64,000 nucleotides of DNA from Dendrolimus kikuchii (Eukaryota > Arthropoda > Insecta > Lepidoptera > Lasiocampidae), in contig CM034407.1 of assembly GCA_019925095.2 (NCBI GenBank), forward strand, positions 16,870,710 to 16,934,709, in the 5' to 3' direction. The stretch's first letter is position 1; every line of letters begins with the position of its first letter. This document shows, piece after piece, positions 43,656 to 53,402 of this stretch. The translations under genes and the position numbers were made by a program. The notes under the pieces were generated by a model. It saw only the letters and a list, made by a program, of their open reading frames with translations, did not search any database and was not told the origin of the DNA.

Positions 43656-44290
43656 TTCTAATACATATAATTATTTCGTATATACTTATACTTATATATT
43701 GGTATCCTATAAATGTTTCTAGATTTATGTATATATTAAATTTATAAATTATTACATACATACGTACATACATAACTTCACGCTAGTTCCCTTGCGGGGT
43801 AGGCACGAACAACAGAGCGCCATTTAGGCTTATTCTTACACACCTCACTTGCTTCTTTGACATTCATAACTCTTGTCATGCAGGCTCCTGACAAAATTAG
43901 TTAATTAATTTCGACTTGGGGTTTATTCATCTAATTCATATGTAAATTAATTCTTTGCTTATGTATTGTAACGGCCAGCGGTTTCAGAGCTGATCGGGAT
44001 CTTCATTATCCTATAAATTAGTGTAAGTATATATTATATATATATACTTATACATTTTAATATTAACATTTTATACAATTTATATATATTTAAACTGTAC
44101 AGTTCTATCTTTTTCCTCCTCCGCCTAAATCGCCAGATTACGTACAGAATTTCTTTTAAGCTAGGTCGCCTGGAAGAGATCGCTTTTAGCGATAAGGCTG
44201 CCTGTTATTTTTCCAAGAAGTATTGTAACTATGCATTTTGTTTTTGTGATTTTTTTTGGTGAGCAATAAAGTATTATCTAATCTAATCCA
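43656..44290 (+). mobile_element. family I LINE 3' end, interrupted by a chimeric LINE insertion
   Basis: Left part 43656-43751 and right part 44012-44290 together follow the 3' UTR of the copy at 25672-26165 (ttaaatttataaatta | gtgtaagtat..., ctaggtcgcctggaagagat, gcaataaagtattatctaat). Between them lies the insertion 43752-44011, with the 9-bp duplication tataaatta at both borders. Confidence 0.8.
43752..44011 (-). mobile_element. chimeric RTE-like LINE insertion carrying an LTR-derived segment
   Basis: Bounded by tataaatta at 43743-43751 and 44012-44020. On the minus strand, about 118 bases of the RTE-like LINE 3' end with its tatg-type tail (43752-43897) are preceded by an unrelated segment (about 43911-44004). 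That segment matches 40677-40783 at about 97%: the last 40 bases of the family B solo LTR plus its right flank. About 15 bases of filler join the two. The LINE part also lacks about 19 bases internally. The single target duplication shows that both parts went in together. Confidence 0.8.
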
Positions 44291-45461
44291 ACGAGCAACC
44301 TTGATAAAGATCCATAAACGTTCTTAAATGTTAATGAGAGAATGGTTCTATCTCAAAATTCATAATTAATTTCATTAACATTGTGCAAAGTCGAGCAGTA
44401 AAATCATTTTAGAACGCGCATCTATAAGACGTATTTTAACTCATTAATTAGAATTATGCGTTTCTAGAATCGCAGTAAAGTTTACATACGTGGTGAAACC
44501 GCTATCAATTCACAAGTGTGTTGGAAAGCAGAATTAAAGAATTTATTCGAAACCATTAACATAGTGTACAGAAACAATTTGATATCGCAAACAACTGCTG
44601 TAGTATAATACCGTGTTGCAGTTGTTAGCGCCCACTTTCAAACAACTCGTTTGTTATACAATTTAAAAAAAGAAAATTATTTTAATGTTTATACATTTAT
44701 ATATTTTCGTGTTAATAATTGTAATGTATGTGGAAATGCATAGATGTGTGAATGGGTGTGTATATGTATGTATGTATATATTTATGTAGGGTGTATGTGA
44801 TGACAAGAGTTATGAATGTCAAAGAGGCAAGTGAGGTGTGTAAGAATAAGCCTAAATGGCACTCTGTTGTTCGTGCCTACCCCGCAAGGGAACTGGCGTG
44901 AAGTTATGTATGTATGTAAGTAAATGTACACATAAACACATATGTCTATGCCTGGATCATTTTAATTGCTTACCATTGTTTTACTTTTAAAAATATTCCC
45001 ATCGACGCTAAGTCGATAGTTTGTCGGTATTCCATATGATACACTTCAAGGAGTGTGCCACGGAATTACATAAATTGGTCCCTCCCTCACCATTTTACCA
45101 CCGGACAAGCAGACGCACGAGCTCACACCACCGAAATATGGTGGAAATACCAACTAAGTAGACGAAGCGCTATGCTTCCACTTTTATTATACGTACCGCT
45201 GAATGAGTGAGTGTGTGGTTACAAACTTATTAGACTGGTGTTTTCAATTTAATAAATTCTTGGTGTCGTCATAAGGAAGTTCTATTAGCCAGTTTAATAA
45301 TTTTAATTTACATTCGCGATGAGTAAGAGAGTATATGTTTAGTAACTTATTAACTCGGTTCTAAATTTTGGGACTAAGACAGTAAGCATGTCGGTCAGCT
45401 AATCGAAGGCGGCATGGTACAAGTGTACAAACTAAATCGTGTCTCCTTTTATTATATATAC
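44291..45461. other. no gene; RTE-like LINE tail at about 44800-44925
   Basis: 44800-44925 (+) contains gatgacaagagttatgaatg, ccgcaagggaactggcgtga and a tatg tail: a very short 5'-truncated RTE-like copy. The rest is AT-rich with nothing coding recognised. Confidence 0.5.
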
Positions 45462-45907
45462 TGTTAGTCACAGTTTCAAGTTTAATGGGTTCGCAATAGA
45501 AAAACAACTATTTCATATTTACGAACATAATCATCTATTTCCTTTACCATAATACGTAACAAAACACTTAGTTAGCATGGCTTTTACTTACATTTTAACA
45601 AGCGGTTCACAATTTAGCCCCTACAACTTAGTCATAGACTCTTTAACTATATTCCTCCTTTTCCAATTTGTCTTATTCGCAATTATCAGGGCACTTATGT
45701 CTACTTGCACGTTTCCAACAGGATAAAGGCTCTTTTTTAGGTTTAGAGGTCGAAACATCAATGATCAAGTGTATCTCACGGTATCGATTCAATTATCTTT
45801 TTTGATACCCTCTATTAAAAATAAAAACAGTGTTACCAGCCGTCAAACACAGGCTATTATTTACTGATAAAAGCAAATGTAAGACTGTTGTTGGATGCAA
45901 GCTAACA
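45462..45907 (-). repeat. 3' LTR of the Ty3/gypsy element
   Basis: 446 bp; on the minus strand TGTTAGCTTGCATCCAAC to GTGACTAACA. No difference from the right-hand LTR was seen on reading both through. Confidence 0.93.
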
Positions 45908-46196
45908 GCTCGGCCATCCTGTTCAAAGCGCGTCCTCGCGGTTTTCACATAAAAATAAAGAAATGCAGTGATTAAGAATACAATTGAGACACAGAAACAA
46001 TGTATGCTAGCATGTAAACAAAATAATTACTGATTATCGATATAAGACAAATTAATTTAACAAGTAACAATATGTAAGACGATAGCATAAAGGATTATAA
46101 CATCAATTATTTATAATATTTTTAATAATCAACAATTATTTAGACGGTAAGTATCCTGATATAACACGCCCTTACTAATAAAATAACTGTCTAGAT

Positions 46197-49100
46197 TTAT
46201 CCTATTTTTTTTATGAAATCCAATTCATTTCCATTGTCGTTAACCACATCATTGTCACTGCTTTCAAAATCTCTAGAAAATGATAACCATGGTTGCATTT
46301 TGTCTAATGCCACCACGGCTTCATATCGACGGCCCTGTTTACGTGTCATTGGTGTATCTTCAACCACATACCTATCATTTGGAAGCACTTTCATTACACG
46401 ATACGGACCTTGAAATTTAATAACTAATTTTTGAGATTTGCCATCATGAGGGACTTGTCTTTCAATACGAACTAAATCACCAACCTTATACCCCTTCCCT
46501 GATTTCCTACGACTGTTAAACCGCTCTATATCTTTTAACTGCTGTGTCTTTATATTACTACTCGCTTCATCTCTTACGTTATTTAGATTGTCAGAATTAA
46601 TCACATTCGTTGTATCGCGTATAATGGGGCTCAAAATACCTTCCGACCTACTAGTTACATTAAATCCAAATAATAGTTCAGACGGGCTTTTTTGAGTAGT
46701 TTTATGTACAGTGGTATTGATGCCTACTTGAATATCGTAAATATAATCGTCCCAGGATTTGTCATCTTTATTATGAGTACAAGTCGAAAGAGCATCTAGA
46801 ATGGTTCTGTTAAACCGCTCTACTTGCCCGTTTGCCCTAGGCGTCGCAACGGCATTAGTAATATGTTTTATCCCGTATTGTACGGTAAATTCTTTAAATG
46901 CTTTACTAGTGAAACTTGTCCCCTTATCAGTTATTAATCGAGTAGGAACACCAAAATAACTTATGTGTTCTTTCAGTACGCGTATACTAGTAAGAGACTT
47001 AGTATTTTTGACGGCGGTTATATTGACAAACTTTGTAAAACTATCTACCAAAACTAATATATAGCAGTTCCCTTTCTTGCTTTTAATAAACGGGCCCAAA
47101 TGGTCAGCGTGTACAGTATGGAAGGGGATACTTACTTTTTCTATTGGATGTAACTCACCTTCTCTCTTGCCCCCGGGTGTTTTGTAATGTGCGCATTCGA
47201 GACAAGACTGTACATATTTTTTCGTAAAGCGACGCATTTTCGGAAACCAATAGCGCTGTTTTATGCGCTGTAGTGTCTTGTCAAATCCATAATGCCCTAT
47301 GTCATCATGGTTCTTTTTCAATATTTGCCAACGTACACCTTTTGGAACCAACCACCTAATGTCATCCCCTACAATACGATACACGCGTCCATTTTTAATT
47401 TTATAATTTTTATGAACGTCATTAATTATTTCTGCCGTCTTATCCTCTAAAATATTTTTAATACGTTGTACTTCTTCATCCGCGCTCTGCACGGTGGTAA
47501 TCCAGTCTTCATCGGAATTTTCAACACTTAAAATATCCAATACGTGTTTTTCGGTGACGGGAGGGGTAACTGGACTACGGCTAAGTGCATCGACATGAGT
47601 CATTCGGGATCCGGAACGGTATTCAATGGTACAATCAAACTCTTGCAACTGAACCCACCACCGCGCAACTCGCGGAATCAGATCACGCTTTAAGAATGTG
47701 GACCTTAAGGCACTACAATCACTATAAATCGTGAATGGAATCCCTAGCAAGTACACCCTAAACCTATTCAAAGATGCTACGACTGCCAAGGTCTCGAGCT
47801 CATAGGAGTGCAATTTTTGTTCGTCCGGTGAGGTTTTACGGCTGAAGTATGATATTGGGTGAAACACTCCTGCAGTGTTGCTTTGTAAGAGAATGCCTGC
47901 AAGACCATCTTTGCACGCATCGGTGTGTAGTTGTGTTACAGCTTGTGGGTCGTATAAGGCTAACAATGGGCGTTGTGTGAGCATGGTTTTGATTAAATTG
48001 AATGATTCTTCTTCTTTACTACCCCATGTCCAATGAGTATTTTTTTTTAAGAGATTCGTTAACGAGGACGTTATTATAGCATAATCTTTAATAAAACGTC
48101 TAAAGAATCCAGATAAACCTAAAAACTGTCTAACTTCGTGTATATTCTTAGGCGGTGGGAATTTAGAGATCGCTTCGGTTTTCCTTGAACCTGGTCGAAT
48201 ACCAGCATAATTTACTTCGAATCCTAGAAAATCTACGGTACTTAGAAAAAAGTTACATTTGCTAAGTCTTAGTGTTAAACCTCCTTGTTTAAGTAGCCCT
48301 AAAACTTCTTCTAATCTGTTTAAACCTTCGGTTACATCTTTAGAAGGAATAAGAATATCGTCCATATAAACTATCGCGTATTTAATTTTAGCGTCATGGA
48401 GGATTTTATTAATTGTTCTCTGAAAGACTGAAGGTGCATTGACTAGACCAAATGGCATGCGGTTGTATTCAAACTGCCCATCCGGAGTGACGAAGGCAGT
48501 TTTATGACGGGACTCTTCGCAAATAGGGATCTGATAATAACCAGACGCTAAGTCAAGTGAGGTGAATAATCGATTGCCTGCCAGTTGGTCTAGTTGGTCG
48601 TCTATACGTGGGAGGGGGTAGTGTTCTTTTTTTGTCTTCCTATTTAGAGCTCGATAATCAACACACAGGCGTTTTTCCCCGGTCTTTTTCTGAACTAGAA
48701 CAATAGGACTTGCATAAGCTGATGAAGATTCCCTAATTATGCCGCTGTCCATCATTTCTTGTACCATGTCGTTTACCAGCTTCCTTTCCGAAAGTGATAA
48801 ACGGTATGGCCTATATACTACCGGTTCAGTGTCTTCTAATTCAATAACCATCTCTGTGACTTGAGTGAAGCCAAGTTCCTTTAAGCTTTTTGCGAAACAG
48901 CCTTTATACTTGTGCAGTAGTTCTTGTAACTTTAGACGATCGTCATGATTTAATGTTTCCCCGCTTTTAATTGGCTCATCCAAATCAAGAGAATCGAGTG
49001 ACATTTGGTAGCAGTTAACTGTATTCGAACTGATACGATCGTTTTTATCAGCACGAGTTAATAACGAATCTTTCGTTATGGTTATATCATGTTCAGACAT

Positions 49101-50963
49101 ATTATACGCGAGTAATGAACCGATTCCGCTTTTAATATTGTATTCACCTGATAGAAGATAATAGTAGTTTCCTTCTAATGCCCTGACAGAACCACGTACC
49201 GAAACGTTCCCATTAAAAGGTAGTTCTGATTTCACGGGTATAACGCACAACGACAATTTGGGGATACAGAAATTATCGTTGCATTCCAGGTGTACTTTAC
49301 TGGGGTCGCCCTTTCTGAAAATTAATTTAGTGGGTGTTTTAGTGATTGTGAGATTAGGTATTTCAGTAAATGAATGTCCGAGAAGAGCAGGATAGTTTAG
49401 TACATAGTCCTCAACTACATAAATGTCTATAACTTCATTAATGCCCTGAACTTCAACATCGGTAGTTACCACGCCTAAGGGGGTGGTTAAGTTTGCACCT
49501 ATGCCTCTAAGCGCGGGGAGATCGGGAGGACACTTAATACTAAATCCTAGTTCTTTAGCTTTACTTATTTTAATTAATGAACACTGACTTCCTAGATCCA
49601 CGTGGCACTGTACTACTTTCCCATTTATTTTAATGTCAAATATGTATTTATCTACAGACCTATCAGACTTGCTTAATTCTAGCACCTGCTTTTCAATTTT
49701 ATCTTTCGACTGAGTCTCAGTTTTAGCTTGGTTAGCCTTAAATTTGTAACAGTTAGCGGCTTGATGCCCCATTCTTTCACACATCGTACATTTAATAATA
49801 GGTTTTTCACACCTAAAACTGAGGTGACCGAACTCACCACAATTGAAACATCGTATATTCGAATTCATCGTACCAAATCTAGAGTTTTGAAATCGATTTG
49901 TTATGTTATTAAGATTTTTGCGATCGCCCCCGATTTTGACGTTGCCATCGTATCTTTCCCTACTTTGCCCTACTTTTACCGTTCGAAAGTATTTTAAAAT
50001 TCGTTCTGGTTCATCAAACTGAGCCGCTTGGGCTCCTACCCTAATAGCACGATCATCTACTCCATGCAAAATGCAGTCTACTGCACGTTTGCCATAGATT
50101 TTACACCTGTTTAATAAGTTAAGCTTCGTGTAATAATAGTGTTCCAATGACTCGCCGTATTTAACACGCTTCGATAACATCTCGGTCAAGAGTTCGGCGT
50201 AGTCCTCGCGACAGGGAAACGATTCAATTAAATTTTTTTTCCACTCACCCCAAGTATGCATAAGAGTAGGTAAGCCTTGATACCAAGTTTTTGCTACTCC
50301 CGTAAGTTTTGGAAGTGCATAATGAATAATTTCTTTCTCGGACCAACCATATATTTCCGCACATTCTTCTATTTTAGTGATCCACACCAACATAGTTTGT
50401 TCTTTACTTAGGGGATCAAATTCGGGTATAACATTATTATTAAACGATAGCTTGGGCTTCTCCGAACTCTTGACATCGTTTAAAATTGACAAAAATTTAT
50501 TTAAAATAACATTAGTTTCAGATTCCTTATATCTATCAGATTTACAAAATCGGGTTGACTTACGATTGCACGAACTGTCACTACTATCATACCTCATATC
50601 ATCATATACACTCCTTGAGTTCCTTCTCTTCATCCGTCCATCTTTCCTGTATTTCTTCCTAGATCGCCTACCAGTCACTCTACTAAGTGACGAGCTATCC
50701 GAGTCCGTATTATCATTCCGCCGTTTCCGGTTCCTAGAGAGCCGCCTCTTTCGCTCTTTACTCCTTGTCGCTAAGCCAGGTGCATCCAATACCTTGTCTC
50801 GATGTTCTACACTCCATCTTTGGCCCTCTAACCTGGGCTCGCCCCAGCTCTCTAACCTGAGCTCACCCCTGCCCTCTAACCTGGGCTCACCCCTGCCCTC
50901 TAACCTGGGCTCACCCCAGCTCTCTAACCTGAGCTCACCCCTGCCCCCCCAACCTGGGCACAC
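46197..50963 (-). CDS. gag-pol: Gag-Pol polyprotein of the Ty3/gypsy element
   Basis: 1588 codons open on the minus strand to the stop at 46197-46199. Residue numbers count from 50963. 1-48 are octapeptide repeats and about 68-118 are basic (RKKYRKDGRMKRR). About 180-330 is a capsid-like Gag, with two CCHC knuckles at 372-385 and 392-405. Protease is near D456, in an unusual D-L-G (VDLGSQCSLI). RT has YMDD at 866-869, and RNase H has D1014. Integrase has the zinc finger at about 1219-1257 and D1287, D1346, E1382 (35 residues between the last two). The frame has no ATG at its upstream end (GTG only). The first ATG is at about residue 111; the repeats extend upstream in another frame to an ATG at 51276. 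Gag and Pol are in one frame, with no frameshift needed. Confidence 0.93.
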   Translation of the reverse strand: MCPGWGGRGELRLESWGEPRLEGRGEPRLEGRGELRLESWGEPRLEGQRWSVEHRDKVLDAPGLATRSKERKRRLSRNRKRRNDNTDSDSSSLSRVTGRRSRKKYRKDGRMKRRNSRSVYDDMRYDSSDSSCNRKSTRFCKSDRYKESETNVILNKFLSILNDVKSSEKPKLSFNNNVIPEFDPLSKEQTMLVWITKIEECAEIYGWSEKEIIHYALPKLTGVAKTWYQGLPTLMHTWGEWKKNLIESFPCREDYAELLTEMLSKRVKYGESLEHYYYTKLNLLNRCKIYGKRAVDCILHGVDDRAIRVGAQAAQFDEPERILKYFRTVKVGQSRERYDGNVKIGGDRKNLNNITNRFQNSRFGTMNSNIRCFNCGEFGHLSFRCEKPIIKCTMCERMGHQAANCYKFKANQAKTETQSKDKIEKQVLELSKSDRSVDKYIFDIKINGKVVQCHVDLGSQCSLIKISKAKELGFSIKCPPDLPALRGIGANLTTPLGVVTTDVEVQGINEVIDIYVVEDYVLNYPALLGHSFTEIPNLTITKTPTKLIFRKGDPSKVHLECNDNFCIPKLSLCVIPVKSELPFNGNVSVRGSVRALEGNYYYLLSGEYNIKSGIGSLLAYNMSEHDITITKDSLLTRADKNDRISSNTVNCYQMSLDSLDLDEPIKSGETLNHDDRLKLQELLHKYKGCFAKSLKELGFTQVTEMVIELEDTEPVVYRPYRLSLSERKLVNDMVQEMMDSGIIRESSSAYASPIVLVQKKTGEKRLCVDYRALNRKTKKEHYPLPRIDDQLDQLAGNRLFTSLDLASGYYQIPICEESRHKTAFVTPDGQFEYNRMPFGLVNAPSVFQRTINKILHDAKIKYAIVYMDDILIPSKDVTEGLNRLEEVLGLLKQGGLTLRLSKCNFFLSTVDFLGFEVNYAGIRPGSRKTEAISKFPPPKNIHEVRQFLGLSGFFRRFIKDYAIITSSLTNLLKKNTHWTWGSKEEESFNLIKTMLTQRPLLALYDPQAVTQLHTDACKDGLAGILLQSNTAGVFHPISYFSRKTSPDEQKLHSYELETLAVVASLNRFRVYLLGIPFTIYSDCSALRSTFLKRDLIPRVARWWVQLQEFDCTIEYRSGSRMTHVDALSRSPVTPPVTEKHVLDILSVENSDEDWITTVQSADEEVQRIKNILEDKTAEIINDVHKNYKIKNGRVYRIVGDDIRWLVPKGVRWQILKKNHDDIGHYGFDKTLQRIKQRYWFPKMRRFTKKYVQSCLECAHYKTPGGKREGELHPIEKVSIPFHTVHADHLGPFIKSKKGNCYILVLVDSFTKFVNITAVKNTKSLTSIRVLKEHISYFGVPTRLITDKGTSFTSKAFKEFTVQYGIKHITNAVATPRANGQVERFNRTILDALSTCTHNKDDKSWDDYIYDIQVGINTTVHKTTQKSPSELLFGFNVTSRSEGILSPIIRDTTNVINSDNLNNVRDEASSNIKTQQLKDIERFNSRRKSGKGYKVGDLVRIERQVPHDGKSQKLVIKFQGPYRVMKVLPNDRYVVEDTPMTRKQGRRYEAVVALDKMQPWLSFSRDFESSDNDVVNDNGNELDFIKKIG

Positions 50964-51255
50964 CCCTGCCCTCTAACCTGGGCTCACCCCTGCCCTCTAA
51001 CCTGGGCTCACCCCAGCTCTCTAACCTGAGCTCACCCCTGCCCTCTAACCTGGGCTCACCCCTGCCCTCTAACCTGGGCTCACCCCAGCTCTCTAACATG
51101 AGCTCACCTCTGCCCTCTAACCTGGGCTCACTTCTGCCCTCTAACCTGGGCTCACTTCCGCCCTCTAACCTGGGCTCACTTCCGCCCTCTAACCTGGGCT
51201 CGCTTCCACCCTCTGACCTGGGCGCACTCCAGCCCTCTAGCCTGGGCTCACCATT
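50815..51255 (-). repeat. 24-bp coding minisatellite in Gag N-terminus
   Basis: About 18 units of 24 bp, each coding for an octapeptide of the type GEPRLEGR / GELRLESW. Units are organised into 72-bp triplets (two EGR-type, one ESW-type) in the downstream part and simpler SEPRLEGG units upstream. One unit at about 50940-50953 has a run of seven C (G on the coding strand) where the others have ccctct. This adds one base and changes the frame. Confidence 0.9.
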
Positions 51256-51276
51256 CTTGTCCATATTAAACGTCAA
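50964..51276 (-). CDS. upstream part of Gag, out of frame with Gag-Pol
   Basis: Begins at ATG 51276 (MTFNMDKNGEPRLEGW) and runs through about 12 octapeptide repeats before stopping at 50935-50937. It is the natural N-terminus of Gag by position and by continuity of the repeat. It leaves the Gag-Pol frame at the seven-base G run (about 50943-50949). Either this copy has a one-base slip there, or the ribosome or reading starts downstream. The peptide is strongly charged and low-complexity. Confidence 0.6.
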
Positions 51277-52307
51277 TTTTTCTCCTTCAATCCAATAGGT
51301 TTATCTGAAACTTACAGTCGAGAAGTTTAGTTCTTATTCTCGAAATATTCTATTACAACATGGTAAATTAATATCTCATTGGTTTTAATATAACTCTAAT
51401 AATGATTATAATTAATAGTAATTCTCCTCCCAGTGCATTTATAATATAATAAATGGAGCAGTATGTTAGAGAAAATCTCAAAATTAAAGCTCAAAGTAAA
51501 TCGTTTTGACTACATAATTGACCCCTTTTTTATCGAATGTCGTAAGGCTCGATGTGGCACACAAACGATTTTATAGTTTTATATCAAGAGTTCTAGTGGG
51601 TATTATGTATATATTTCTTAACACATATTAAGAAAATATAAAAGATAGCTGATAAATATAGATGTGTAATAATAAAATTAATAAAATCATCTGACAAACA
51701 CACACGGTACATCCCCAAGCCAATCAAGTCGTGCTTGTATAATGTACAACGGACCACTCTGGTTCCGATCCCAGACATCCAGACCATAGTAACCATCGGA
51801 AAGTTCCTTTATGAAATTTACCATGACAGGAAACGAACCTAAAGCCTCTACGCTGCTGCGAGGTCGGCTCGCCAAGGCCTGGCCCACTCAAACAAACAGG
51901 CCGTCAATCAGGGAATAATACTACTAATTCAGACTGATAATGACAACATAAATATTAAATGGGTATTCATAATGCATCTACGTAAAATATTAACTTCCGG
52001 ACTTTATTACACTCACTTTTATCTTAAATGACGGTAGTTGCATTGAAGAAAAAAAAAGGAAAAATATATTTAATATATATAAAAACGAAAGTAACCAAAT
52101 TTCGCGTAAGTTGTTTGACAATACGAGAGGAAAAAAAACTGATTCGTTTTTCCATTAGCCTGTAAAGGAATAAAGTATCATTTATATCTCATAAAATAAA
52201 GTAATATGTATATTTAAAAAAAAAATACTCATCTATAATTCAATGCTGATTTCGTTATTTTGTAATATCGTTGTGGACGTGGAAAAAGAATTAAGAAAAT
52301 TCTCTTA
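51277..52307 (-). other. 5' leader of the Ty3/gypsy element
   Basis: About 1 kb between primer site and Gag. Apart from the SINE relative at 51686-51905 it is AT-rich with no coding signal. Confidence 0.6.
51686..51905 (-). mobile_element. tRNA-derived SINE, diverged, inside the leader
   Basis: On the minus strand: box A-like tgtttgagtgggcc, box B-like ggttcgtttcc (one mismatch), then the body ggtctggatgtctgggatcg, gtggtccgttgtacatta and gtgtgtgtttgtcaga, matching the SINE at 14429-14680. It has the same orientation as the host element. Confidence 0.75.
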
Positions 52308-52324
52308 CGATCCCACTTCTGAAC
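52308..52324 (-). other. candidate primer binding site
   Basis: Directly inside the 5' LTR the minus strand reads GTTCAGAAGTGGGATCG. Thirteen bases (TCAGAAGTGGGAT) equal the primer site of the errantivirus-like element, but the usual TGG start is absent. So the same tRNA may be used without its CCA end, or another tRNA is involved. Confidence 0.5.
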
Positions 52325-52770
52325 TGTTAGTCACAGTTTCAAGTTTAATGGGTTCGCAATAGAAAAACAACTATTTCATATTTACGAACATAATCATCTA
52401 TTTCCTTTACCATAATACGTAACAAAACACTTAGTTAGCATGGCTTTTACTTACATTTTAACAAGCGGTTCACAATTTAGCCCCTACAACTTAGTCATAG
52501 ACTCTTTAACTATATTCCTCCTTTTCCAATTTGTCTTATTCGCAATTATCAGGGCACTTATGTCTACTTGCACGTTTCCAACAGGATAAAGGCTCTTTTT
52601 TAGGTTTAGAGGTCGAAACATCAATGATCAAGTGTATCTCACGGTATCGATTCAATTATCTTTTTTGATACCCTCTATTAAAAATAAAAACAGTGTTACC
52701 AGCCGTCAAACACAGGCTATTATTTACTGATAAAAGCAAATGTAAGACTGTTGTTGGATGCAAGCTAACA
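52325..52770 (-). repeat. 5' LTR of the Ty3/gypsy element
   Basis: 446 bp, reading as identical to 45462-45907; followed on the right by the target duplication ATAC. Confidence 0.93.
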
Positions 52771-53092
52771 ATACTAGGATCAAACGGCAGAATACGGTGC
52801 TTATGAAGAACTAACTGCATAATAAATAGTTTCCTTACAGAAAGAACCTTAAACAGAATGTATAGATCGGAAAGCAAATTATTATCATCTGAAAAAGTAA
52901 ATAAAACAAGCAGTAGCAAAAAGAAAGGTGAAGGTAGAAATTAGATTGCATAAAAACCTCACAAGTGGCATAGGTAAAACTAGTCGTACCAAATCGCTGA
53001 TCCCACTAATCACCAGGTAGCTGACACAAATTAACATGCTTACCAAAATACTTCATGAACAAAGAATTCAAACTTTCTAGGTTTTATTTTTT
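52771..53092. other. no gene recognised
   Basis: AT-rich flank between the Ty3/gypsy element and a family A copy. Confidence 0.4.
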
Positions 53093-53402
53093 TATTGCAG
53101 GAGTTCAGCAGACAGGCAGACGGCCCACTTAACGGAAAGCGGTTACCATCGCGTATGGACATTTGCAACAACAAATGTGCTACAAATGTGCTGCTGCTCT
53201 CTTAAGGGAGACTGGAACCTGGTCACTAACGCCGGAACACAACTCAAGGTTGTTATGGCGGCATACCCTAGACCAGGGGTGGTCGCCATCCAGTCGGACA
53301 AAAGCCCTACCACCTGGCTGTGGATTGTTTTATCGCCTCTTACGACAGGCCGCCCGGCCGCAGGCAATTGTATTCTTTCTCCGTTCCTGCACGGATAAGG
53401 CG
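53093..53402 (-). mobile_element. family A SINE-like repeat, full length
   Basis: Minus-strand copy with T-run at the left (53085-53095) and TTATCCGTGCAGGAACGG at the right; very close to the copy inside the retrovirus. Confidence 0.85.

Larger units (their letters stand above)
45462..52770 (-). mobile_element. Ty3/gypsy LTR retrotransposon, complete, with identical LTRs
   Basis: A 7309-bp element on the minus strand. LTRs of 446 bp each (45462-45907 and 52325-52770) read as identical. A 4-bp duplication ATAC lies on both sides (45458-45461 and 52771-52774). A single long Gag-Pol frame fills most of the interior. There is no env. The 5' leader (about 1 kb) contains a SINE relative. The LTR identity, long open frame and clean target duplication make it a very recent insertion. 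It may still be competent if the frame question at the minisatellite is resolved in its favour. Confidence 0.95.

Noticed and set aside
50377..50976. A leucine/serine-rich plus-strand frame opposite Gag-Pol
   Set aside because: Antisense shadow of the Gag-Pol frame and its minisatellite.
40301..52774. A shared origin for the solo LTR and the Ty3/gypsy element because both have ATAC duplications
   Set aside because: The LTR sequences are unrelated; a shared 4-base, AT-rich target can be coincidence.
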